64,000 nt of DNA, taken from positions 274,889,694 to 274,953,693 of the forward strand of contig NC_085138.1 of the NCBI RefSeq assembly GCF_035046485.1, in the 5' to 3' direction. The stretch comes from Aedes albopictus (Eukaryota; Arthropoda; Insecta; Diptera; Culicidae). Made by a program: the position numbers and the translations under genes. The notes beneath the pieces are model-generated. The model had not been told where the DNA came from and ran no database searches. It saw only the letters and a list, made by a program, of their open reading frames with translations. This document shows, one piece after another, positions 54,311-64,000 of this stretch (its first letter is position 1; the number at the start of each line of letters is the position of its first letter).

Positions 54311-54921
54311 TTTCTGAAGCATCAGCGAAAAAATCTGGGTATCAGAAATGGCCAATTTTGGCGTTATGACATTTGTGAATGAACCACAAAAGTCAATTTT
54401 GTGGTACCAGAAATCACAGCGTTTATGCGCCTTTTGATTTTTGAGCCTTAACTTTAAAACAGCCGCCATATTGAATTTTGAACTGCCATCTTGGATTTTA
54501 GACCGCGGTCTTGGGTATTTTGGTCGCCATTTTACGACTCCAGACAGATTTCCCATACTAAATATACCCATTTCGCATAAATAAGAAATTGGTTCATATC
54601 CAAATGTGCTCGCTGGGTGCACATAACGAATTTTACTCAAGGACTGTGCCACACACACGCATGCCATAAACTAGCTGTATATGTAATGTATACTTACATT
54701 TGCACTGAGACACTTTTTTACACCGGGAGCATAACATAACCAATGGTTATTAACCATGTTTATGCTCATAAATCCATTTTTAACAAGCGTACCTACAAGT
54801 GATTATGTGTTTAAAATTGTCATACCATTCGAACGGCGCGATTATATCACGAGAAGCGCCAGTGTTATTGTCAAATAATTTTCCGGGAGCCTAAAAAATG
54901 AGGCACAAAAATGTTTCTCTT
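54311..54921. other. No gene recognised
   Basis: Non-coding. A GAGCATAACATAACCAATGG block pairs imperfectly with TTAACCATGTTTATGCTC at 54728-54770 as a small hairpin. TTGGATTTTAGACCG near 54493 recurs near 55723, so some of this is repeated sequence. Confidence 0.4.
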
Positions 54922-54923
54922 TA

Positions 54924-55527
54924 GGGTAAAAGGGTATAATGCGCCCCACCGGGGCAAAACGCCCCTCTTCATTTTCTAGCGATTCAAGCACTTTTCGCAT
55001 GCGTGATCGATTAGAAATCTCAAATATTGAAGAATTATTGCCATCAAGCCATTAAGGTCCGATAGTGGAATGGCACAGAAAAGCAATAAAAATATCAAAA
55101 AGTCTGAAATCGAGGCTTTTGGCGTAATATTTTACCTCTTGTGAACTGACTTCATTGTAAACGAAGCTAGTTCTGTTCGCTTGTGTTACTTTGCAACTTT
55201 TATGCAGTTAAACACTTGTTGAAAGACCCTCCTAGGATAAGCATGTGGTGGAATTATCCCCTGGGACAGTTTTATCTCGGAGCTGGACGTTCTTCTTTTG
55301 ATGGGGCGTATTGCCCCGTTTGTTTTGAAAAGGCAAATTTTGGAACGTTTTCGAAAAACGTTTCAAAGCTTCCATAGCCACCTCTCCAAAGGCAAGGTTC
55401 GCATGCAACACTTCACTAATTTTAGTAACAACGATTTGCAGTGGACAATAGATGGAATAAGGCGCCAATTTCAGATATATTGCCATTTCTGCTTAGGGGG
55501 GGGGGGGCATATTATACCTGTTTACCC
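54924..55527. mobile_element. TA-flanked DNA element (Tc1/mariner-like MITE)
   Basis: The left end is GGGTAAAAGGGTATAATGCG; the right-end complement is GGGTAAACAGGTATAATATG, then C-rich on both sides. TA flanks it at 54922-54923 and 55528-55529. It is 604 bp with no transposase. A run of G (about 55495-55507) sits just inside the right end. Confidence 0.7.
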
Positions 55528-55529
55528 TA

Positions 55530-58500
55530 TGCTGATTCTTGTGACTCGACGTTTCTCTTTGTTTTTCGCATGTTGCCTCTTTGCGCTTCGCTCCCGTTCA
55601 ATTGACAGCGGTTGAAGCGTACAAAGATAAAGAGAACAAAAACGTGCGCATTTTAGGCACATTGTGGGAGCCTGGAGAGCCTAAAACTCCATCATTAAAC
55701 ATCTTGAATTGGGAGCCCTTCTTTTGGATTTTAGACCGTCATGGATATTCTGGTCGGGAAATGCTTACTTTTTTAGTTTTCCCATGTAAAATCCCATACA
55801 AACTTCAATCACGATGCGAATAGCTGATTGCGCTTAAACTTGACATAGACGTTTACATTTTCCTGAAGACGTGTTTTGCTTAACGGAATATGAACTTTCA
55901 GAACAACTTTTCTGTACAACCATATACAGAACGAGCCGAGTATCAATTTCCGTTTGCATTGAAAAGGAAATCTAATTAGAAACTTTCACGACGACAGCAC
56001 GTTCCTGATTGCATAATAAATAGTCAAGTACACTTCTACTGGTCAGATATTTCCAGGAATAGTATCGACCGCATGCACAACCCACAAAAGACGCTACCAC
56101 CAATATCTTCAATCAGCAATATCGCCTCAGGAGAAAAGCTCCCACCAAACTTGCGTACACGCGTCTTCAAAATCCAATATCTGATGTCGTATCCTGCCGA
56201 GCAAGAAAAAGTCATGTAGCTGCCTTGGATAGCTGCCGGATGGGGAAAAACATTCCTCTGTTTATTAGAACACGCACGCCACTTTTTTTCGGTTGCCTCG
56301 TTGTCGTCGGTTGTATTGTAAAACTTTGCCAGAAGCAACGAGATAGACTCCTCCGAAAAACGACAAACTTGTTCTCTTGTAAGACGAGGAAAAAATCCAA
56401 AAAACAATACAAATTAGTTTTTGCTTCCGAGAGAAGCGGAATTTCCTTCCGACTGTGATATTGGATGGGATGCAGCATGAAGATTGTTTGTCTTTTCTTG
56501 GATCCCTTCCGAACGTCAATATAAATATTTAATAACATAATAGAGAGAAGAAATGTTATCCATGTTCGTTGGGTGCAGCACGGAAATATGAAAAAAGTGG
56601 TTCCTTTTGCTAATAAATCTTGGCTTGTTGTCTACTTATTTATGTTGCCGGACAAAAATTTATGTTAGATACCCCATGTTTACTAATGCTCACAGTTTAG
56701 CTTAGCATTTACAGCTTAGGATATTTTTTACTAAAAATTATTGCACGTGGCGTGATTGCATGACTATGCTGGTTCAAATTTATTAGTCCTGAAACATGTA
56801 GATGAAAAATAAGGAACTCAGTTATTCCACTTTTTATCAGTAAGTTTTATTAATTACAAACACAACTCATCATTAGTGGGCTTTGGAGGGCACTCTCAAC
56901 GGGTAAATTTTATGTGGTAAAGCTTTTTCCGAATATAAGTTTAGTAAGGCAACTAAACAGCAATCAAATTTCAGACGACACAGTAAGCCCATAAATTCTG
57001 TGCTCTCCTTAGTCATAAACGCTACGTTGATGCTATAGCAGGATCTCTCGATTTTAATTTTTAAAAAGCATAAATTTTACTACTGGGTCACCTCCGTCCG
57101 ATTCCGCCCCAGGAGCAGGATATTTACGACCATCTGATATAGTTTCTATATGCATCATCATTTTTCCATCGCCATCGGTTTATGGCTTCGGCCGGCCGGG
57201 GATGCCGAAATAAGTTTGCGCTCCCGTCCCATCATCATCATCATGGCGACATTCTCCGGGGACTACTTTGAAGCATGGTTAATAGAATTGTCGTATAAAA
57301 GTGATTCATGGAATGGTGCAGTATTCAAATTAAACTATCTGGAAATTTTCTCCTGACGTTGAATATTTTATTGCCGCATAATGGCAAATGGCGTTGTAAG
57401 ATCGGATTTATGTATATTCAGTGAAAAACTGAGTGAAATTTGGTGTGCGGGGTACTAAATTATAATCTGAGGAAATTTATGCCAAAACTGTCGATGGCTA
57501 TTTCTCTTTTCAAACCACATTCCTAGTGATAGTTCGCTTTGCTTGCTTGATAAGAATACTCTCATCGTGAAACTATTACGTTTTCAGGGGTATCCGGGTT
57601 ATTTTATAATCTGAATCTCCGTCCAAAGCATAGTCGAAATCCAAAATTTCATCATTTTTGGTGCTATTATTATTATAAAAATGCATTTGAAGTTTGTATG
57701 GGGAAAAATTTTTGTTTGCATAAAAATGAATTAGTCGGCTAAATATGGTAGCTGAACCGCCAGTGGCCAGTCAAGGCACTGCACTATGGGGCGGCTCCAT
57801 ACAAAGTGGTGGCCAAAAATATTTTTTTTGTTTTTCCGCATTTTTTGGAAGTATTCTAGTAAGATTAGCATAACATTAGTCAAATTTATGTATTTTCATC
57901 ACATCTGGAAGCTGTAACTAGTATTTAACCCAGTTAGAAACTTTTTATTCCTGAACAATTAACTTAAACGTTTCTTTTTCATTTTTGAGGCAATTCAAAT
58001 GTTAATTAAAACTAGAATAAGATTGCCATGCATAAGATAAAACAGGAGAGGTGGAGGTGGAAACACCCCCCCCCCTTCGATGCAAATCTGAACCCCCCCC
58101 CTCCCATTTTAGTATATTGTTTTATCGATCATATTTTGGTAAAGAATTGTTTATCTGCCAAGAGCCCCCCCCTCCAACTTATCTGCCACCACCTCCCCCT
58201 CCCTACTTTAAATTTGTTCAAACTCGTCGGAAGGATACTTTTTTAATATGCTTCTATTATTTTACTGAACACATATCAGCTTCAATAACTAAGTTGATGA
58301 TTTGTCTCCATGTTTTATACTGCAGGAATGAATATACTGCTAAATAGAACATCATTTTCATTGATAAATTTCCATCACAAATTTTATTAGGTAAGTTTCA
58401 AGAGACAGAGCTTAATCAAATTCACAAGCAATATTTACTCATTTTTCTGTTCAGGTGACACCATTCCATATACATTTTTGGGAATTGTAAACATGTTAGA

Positions 58501-58730
58501 TTCACTTTCACGATTTTTGAGAACAAGGCCAATCAAATTCACCATATTTGAATCGTTAAGTCTATATGCAGTTTTTCTATAGTGTCCACATTACCGCCAA
58601 ACATAACATCGTTTCCAAGTTCCGAATAAGCGTCGCGCCAATCGATATTTTATTTTTCAAAGCTTTTTTGCGTGAGCCTTTTGCTATGCATTGTAAAAAT
58701 ATTGTGCTACGTACTTCAACTTTTGAGGTA
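55530..58730. other. No gene recognised
   Basis: Overlapping short frames at 56036-56538 on both strands show no domain. (ATC)n lies at about 57232-57244. Runs of eight or more C occur near 58067 and 58094 and a shorter one near 58165. A conserved-looking CAAAATTTCATCA and TATGGGGAAAAAT stretch near 57640-57710 resembles foldback-family flanks. Confidence 0.4.
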
Positions 58731-59013
58731 CAGTAGACGTTCGATAACATGTTTGCGTTTCACTTAACGAATTAAATTCGATAACTGCAAAAACTGGCAG
58801 ATGTCATAGAACTGTCAGTTGCTGCAGAATGCAATCAATATGCATTTGAAAAACATCACATTGCAGCAAAAGTGCATGAGATAAACATCGCATCGCTGTT
58901 GACATTTCATTATGACGGATAGCGGTGCGATAACTGCAAAATTGTTGCACTTAGCGGACTTGCAGTTAAAAAGTATTGCAGTTAAAGCTTTTGCAATGAG
59001 CGAACGTCTACTG
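58731..59013. mobile_element. pogo-like MITE with CAGTAGACGTTCG ends
   Basis: Both ends read inward CAGTAGACGTTCG, then GATAAC on the left and CTCATTGCAAAAG on the right. TA flanks both sides (58729-58730, 59014-59015). 283 bp, with repeated TTGCAGTT/AACTGCAA words inside. CAGT tips with TA duplication fit pogo/Tigger-type non-autonomous elements. Confidence 0.75.
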
Positions 59014-59111
59014 TAGTCGTTTTTCTTTAGCAAGATCAAAATTATATTTTGCCTTGATATAGTCAAATACTTTTGTTGCATTAACTATTTGAGATTTTTT
59101 TTAGATTTAAA

Positions 59112-59258
59112 GTAACACCACAGATAAACAGACGTCTCACTCTACGCAGTTCCCATCGCTTCCCTTTTTAACGCAATTAACATTGGACGATTATGTTTTC
59201 GTGATGATGATTTTTATCGCATTTTGTCCCAAGTGATGTGTCTGTTTGTCTGTGGTAA
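59112..59258. repeat. Short inverted repeat with TTACCACAGA-type ends
   Basis: GTAACACCACAGATAAACAG pairs with CTGTTTGTCTGTGGTAAC, and GTCTCACT with AAGTGATG-like sequence. The core of about 90 bp is unremarkable. A half copy lies near 32.75 kb. Probably a MITE, but no target duplication is clear. Confidence 0.55.
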
Positions 59259-59262
59259 CACG

Positions 59263-60351
59263 ATGCTCCTATGTTCCATATTACCACAAACAGTTATTTT
59301 CAGATTTGTTTGCGTTGAATTAACTACTGTGCTATATTCACGTTGCTAGCGTTGTGATTGAAAACGAACTTATAAATTGAAAATGTTATCCTCGTCTTTT
59401 AAGTACAAGTAGGTAGTTTTTAGTATAATTAATATATAAGATGTGGTGTTTCTTTCCCTGTTGCTAAATGTGTATTGAAAATATAAATAAAATTTTCGTG
59501 AACAAAAGAAGTATTTCAGTCCAGATGGGTTGATACAGTTTATATATGGAACGATAATTTTCGGTCAGTTTTTACCCATTTTTAACATAAAAGTAATTAA
59601 GTGTGGAACATTTTCAAGACCTAATTTTACAATTAACTGTACCACCTTTGAAGCACTGTTTAATTTGTACGATTTTTTTTGTGTGTGCTCGCATAATCAA
59701 TAATCATAGTTAACAAAAAAATAACAAAAAAAAAACAATTTTTCGGGCTTGGGCCAAAATGACGCTCATCCGCAGCTATCCGCAGCTGGATTCGCGTTCC
59801 GCAAATACTATAGACCCCATACTAAACTGTGGAGGCGGTCTCTTGAGACTGCTCGACCCTGCTTGTTAGATATAGACCAACTTAGGCAAAAAATGTTGTT
59901 TTTGTCAATAATTACTCATTTTTTACTAATTTCAATTAACCGTGTAACCCCAACAACACACCCATTTTAAAGTTCAGACAATAACATTTCCATCGGTGGA
60001 TTCAAATCCAAAATTAAACCGTTTTTTCACTGAGAAAACTGCATTTGTTTAAGATGCATTTTTTCTACAATTTTCACTATTTTTCTAAGTCTGATATCTG
60101 TGGCGCAATGAGTTTCCATCACAGAGGGCTGAAATTTTGGGAATCTAGGTTTGAACTATCTGGCTCTCAAATGGTATATAAGACACGTCATTCAAAGCAA
60201 GTCAATTTTTCGATTTTTGGCCACCACTTTCCCCATAGTGCACTGATCAGCATGCTGCAATTCTACTTTGACAGATCAGTTAGATACTTCGCCACCCCTG
60301 GAGATCGATATGGACCAGTAGGTCTGTGCCAATAAGGGAGATAAAAAAAAA
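59263..60351. other. No gene recognised
   Basis: AT-rich, with poly-A/poly-T runs. Frames at 59749-59970 and 60045-60335 show no domain. A TATATAAG at 60176 has no supporting context. Confidence 0.4.
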
Positions 60352-62155
60352 ACCCCTGGAGATGGCTAAGTGCAGTACAATTTTGTTTGACGACATGACT
60401 CCAAACTATTTCAGTAATTGTTTGTTTAACACTTTGATGCCGGAATAGCTGGCTCAGGTCCAGTAAAGTCATGTGATGATCGAGTGTGAACTAACTCATC
60501 AGCCATTTATTTTGCAGCGATGGAAGAAGAGTCAGGTACCCATACAATGTGAACAGCGTTTACTGAATTCAGTTCCTCGATTTGAGTTCGACAAGCGATA
60601 ACTATCTTCGACCTGGAGCTGGCCTACGCAAGTGCTTCAATAGCAGCCTGGCTATCTGAACAGAGGTATAAAACTTTGCCCGTTACGTGCTGCTGAAGTG
60701 CTAATTTCACTCCGCACATAAGAGCAAAGATTTCGGCCTGAAAAACGGTACAGTGTCTACCAAGTGAAAAAGACTGATGCAGCCTTAGCTCACGAAAATA
60801 AACACCAGCACCTGCTCGACTTTCGCGAAGGGAGCCATCAGTGTAACATACGATACCGTCTGAAATACTTCTCTCCAGATAACCAGATGTCTAGGTACTC
60901 TTCCCGGGAAGGGAATTTCGTGGTAAAAGTCCTATATGGAAAACTACAATTGTAAGATCACTTGGAGCAAGGACAATTTTGTCCTAATTCATCAAAAGTG
61001 GATGTGTGTGTTGAACTGCGGTTCACAGGAGTGTCCTCTAGTAAACCGGGTACCCATAGACGGTAAGTGCAAGAAAGTGCTTCTTGTTTGAGAATAATGT
61101 GTAGTGGAGCAACGTGAAAGAGAACTTCGAGCGCTACCGTGGGAGTTGAAGAGAACGCTCCAGACATCGCCATTAAGCACATCCTTTGGATATTGCCTAA
61201 TTTTGATTGAATCGTTCTCACTTCGTCCTTTTGTCACCACACAAGATATCCATAAGCCAATATTGGACGAACAACAGTTGTGTAAGTTAATTTTCTATAC
61301 TTGGGTTTTAGACCCCAAGTTGTAAAAAAGTTCGCCGGCATTGCCCGAAGGCCATACAAGCTTTCTTTATTCTGAACACAATATGCGGTGTCCAGGAGAG
61401 CTTGGAATCAAGAATTACTCCAAGGTACTTTAACTGTTCAGTCACATTGATTTCAGAATCAAAGAGACGCAAAGGTCGATCACCCTTACGGTTCCCCTTT
61501 CCGTGAAAAGAACAGTAGTTGTTTTTTTTTGCACGGAAATACCCTCAACTACCTGTAGAGCGTTTTGCATCAGGTCGAAAAGGGTGCTGATGCACATACC
61601 GACTAACAATGTTAGGTAGTCGTCGGCAAAACCATAAGTAGGAAAACCGGTATTATTGAGTTGCCTCAATAGCGTATCTGCTACGAGATTCCACAAAAGT
61701 GGTGACAAGACTCCCCCTTGGGGGCATCCACAAACACTCAATTTCCTAATCGCCGCTTGACGTAATGTCTAGAAGAGATGTCGGTTTTTTGAGCATTTGG
61801 TGAATTCAATCATTGGAGATATATCATGACCCCGTGCGGCTTCCAAGAAGGCATCGAAAGGCACGTTGTCAAAGGCACCTCGATATCTAAAAAAACACCA
61901 AAGTAGGATTGCTTTTGAGCGAATGCCTTCTCGATATCGTAAACAACTTTGTGAGAAAGGGTCAGAGTGGACTTGCCAGATTGGTAAGCATGATAAGCCG
62001 GACCTTATCTGTTCCAACTCTTTTTACATTGTTTCCTGATCCATGAGTTTCCATGAAATTTGTCCACAACCTAATCAGTAAAGAGAACCCAGTTGATTGA
62101 CTGGGGATTCCTGAAGCGCAAAGTTTGCGAAGTAATGGTAAGTTTCCAGTTCCCA
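60352..62155 (-). pseudogene. Minus-strand LINE relic with RT and RNase H remnants
   Basis: From high to low coordinates: RT finger/palm pieces near 62.1-61.77 kb (YRGAFDNVPFDAFLEAA), CGCPQGGVLSPLLWNLVADT and YGFADDYLTLLVG at 61.74-61.6 kb, the post-RT region LGNIQRMCLMAMSGAFSSTP (about 61.2 kb), and RNase H pieces at 60.95-60.5 kb (GAGVY-like start, TVFQAEIFALMCG, YLCSDSQAAIEAL, HIVWVP and MADELVHT). Stops and frameshifts are frequent and the RNase H GH(x)N core is damaged. A different family from the LINE at 24.9-28.9 kb. It ends at an A-rich tract (T-run on the complement) near 60352. Confidence 0.8.
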
Positions 62156-62689
62156 AGTAGAGCGCTCAAGTAAAATTCCTCCTTTTTCCGTAAGTAATTT
62201 TGACATTTGTTTAACCGACAGCATTTTTACGAAAAGATGCTGTAAGAAGGATGTGAAGAAAAGGGCACTGCATACGGCGGTTGCTAGATAAATAGTTCGT
62301 TGTTCGTGTGGCGTTGTTTACGATTTGGACTTAGAGAAATTTCGTTCGTTTCCTCAGGAAGTGTGATTGAAATTAAAATTTAATTTTTGCGCGCGTATGG
62401 GGAAAATCCAGATTGTGAGATTTCAACGGAATTCCAAGATAAATGCTAATGAGAGACATTGCACTGGGATTCTAAGGGAACTTTTAATGGTATTACAGTG
62501 AGAACTATGGTTGGATACTAATTATAAATTCTGCAAAATTGGAGTTCGGACTACGGTGGGAGGAATTCTGCTAGGACTCTGACGGTTACCTTGTGGAGTT
62601 TTAGACGAAATACGAGTTAGGACAAAGCTTCACGGGGAATTTAATGAAGATCCACGAAAGATTCTTTGTGATGAATCTTGTGGCATTCC
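62156..62689. other. No gene recognised
   Basis: Contains a hairpin ACAGCATTTTTACGAAAAGATGCTGT-like at about 62219-62244 and a weak GGAATTC/TTCTAAGG repetitive texture leading into the array. Confidence 0.4.
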
Positions 62690-63780
62690 GTACGAAGGTT
62701 TTTCTTTGGGGTTTCGCAGAAAGTCCTCTTGAAATTCTTCCAGATGTTGCACCGAAAAATCCCCCAGAAGTTCGCAGGGGATTCTCATAAAATGTCTCTG
62801 AGTTCCTTCTAATTCAGGATTTATTTATTTAGTTTTTTTAGGGGATCTTCTAGGAGTCCCTTCAGGGTTTTCTCCAGAGGTGTTTTCTAAAATTCTACTA
62901 GGAGTTTTTTCGAACTATTCTCCAGGATTTTCTTCTAAGATTACACCAGGGGTGGCATCAGGGACCTCTCCAGAAATTTTACCCGGGATATCTTCCGGGA
63001 TTTTTTCAAAAGTTCTTTCCGGAATTTCTTCAGAACTTCCAGACTCCTGGAAAATAAGTAAAGGTTTTTCCAGGAGTTCCTTCTAAGATTTGTCCAATAA
63101 TTCATCCAGGATATCCTTCCGGGATTCCTCCAAGAACTTCTACTGGGATTCCTTGCAGATTACATATTCTGGAATTCATTCTGGAAGTTTCTTAAATTTT
63201 GCTCATGGAAATACTCCAGAAGTTTTTTTTTATTCTTTATGGAAGTACTCCAAGACTTGCTCTTGAGTTCCTTATAAAATTCCTCCAACAGCTTCTTAAG
63301 GAATATATCCAGCAGTTTTGCAGGGAATATCTACACGAGCGATTTTAGAGATTCTTTCAATAGTTTCTTCCCAGATAAAAATCTGAAGACATTCCAGAAG
63401 GTTCTGGAGAAATCCTAAAAAAAAGTCGTGAAGGAATCCCTGAAAGAACTTCTAGAATAATTTCATAGGAATCTTCTGGAGGAGTCTCTAGACAATTCCA
63501 TGAAAGAATCTCTGAAGGAAACCCGTATGGAGTTACAGGAGTAATCCTAGAGAGAACTCCTGGAAGTTCTGAACAAATCCTAAACAAATTGTTGGAAGAA
63601 TCTCTGAGGGAGCTCCCTTTGGTATCCCAGAAAGAACTCTGAAAGAACTGAATTAATTTCAAGAGAGATATAGGAAGGAATTTCTGGAGGAATCCCAAGC
63701 AAAAATTCTGAGGCAATCTCAGAGCAATTCTCGTAGGGATCTCGGAACGAATTCCTGGAATTCAGAAAGATTTCCTAATA
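62690..63780. repeat. Degenerate short-period array with polarity flip near 63.36 kb
   Basis: The plus strand reads TTCCTCCAGGATATCCTTC-type motifs up to about 63.35 kb, then the complement (GGAATCTCTGAAGGA, GAGTTACAGGAGTAATCC) to 63.78 kb. It has the same motif vocabulary and the same inversion as 51.94-54.31 kb. Confidence 0.65.
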
Positions 63781-64000
63781 AAATGGTAAATGACTATTTT
63801 TTTTACCAGGAATAGTGTATTACGTAAAGCTAATACCATACAAATTTCATCAAAATCGGTTGAATATTGGTGGAGATATCGTTGAAACAAGAATTTTGCC
63901 ATTTGAGAAGTTTGAGCAAACGAATGTTTTAAAAAATATCACTTCTTCACTGTTATAGCTCTAGATACAAAAATACTGAACCGATTTCAATCTGTTCTGT
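63781..64000. other. Unclassified, runs off the window
   Basis: CATACAAATTTCATCAAAAT and CGGTTGAATATTGGTGGAG resemble the flanks of foldback families elsewhere in the window, but too little is present to classify. Confidence 0.3.

Overview
The window looks like gene-poor, transposon-saturated nuclear DNA of a culicine mosquito, most likely an Aedes (Ae. aegypti-like). This rests on repeat families recognised by eye: Feilai-type tRNA SINEs with AAGAAG tails, RTE/JAM1-like, LOA/Lian-like and R1/Waldo-like LINEs, metazoan histone 3' stem-loops, and the dense nesting of small inverted-repeat elements typical of Aedes. No database search was possible, so family names are judgements from motifs. 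I found no convincing host protein-coding gene, rRNA, functional tRNA or CRISPR array.

Layout. 1-10.3 kb: decayed RTE-like LINEs on both strands, small inverted-repeat elements, a probable BEL-type solo LTR and G/C-rich arrays. 10.4-14.4 kb: a hAT-type element (8-bp target duplication) containing a 2.54-kb Helentron-like rolling-circle element; a second copy, apparently identical, lies in the same orientation at 20.0-22.5 kb. This element carries histone gene pieces (a CCAAT/TATA promoter, the 3' half of H2A, three histone stem-loops) and a spliceable endonuclease fragment. 15.7-16.3 kb: a foldback-like element whose ends are 15/16-bp minisatellites. 23.4-28.9 kb: an R1-like relic, a tRNA-Met-like SINE and a nearly intact LOA-like LINE broken by one small transposon and one stop codon.

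29.4-45.3 kb is one RTE-like LINE opened by successive insertions: an 802-bp retro-insert, an 11.6-kb nest and a 293-bp element. The 11.6-kb nest holds a common mosquito repeat with a tandem array, a SINE split by a hAT-like element, and an apparently complete 5.96-kb Waldo/R1-clade LINE. That LINE has both ORFs open, three Gag zinc knuckles, endonuclease and RT motifs and a 25-A tail, and sits exactly in an (ACAY)n microsatellite.

45.3-64 kb: long stretches with nothing recognisable, alternating with degenerate short-period arrays that switch strand polarity, several small DNA transposons and a decayed minus-strand LINE with RNase H remnants. The coding sequences do not form a host pathway. 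The relationships are between transposons: autonomous LINEs (endonuclease, RT, in two cases RNase H), SINEs that depend on such machinery, and non-autonomous DNA elements. Pre-insertion sequences can be reconstructed at many sites, which gives a relative order of events.
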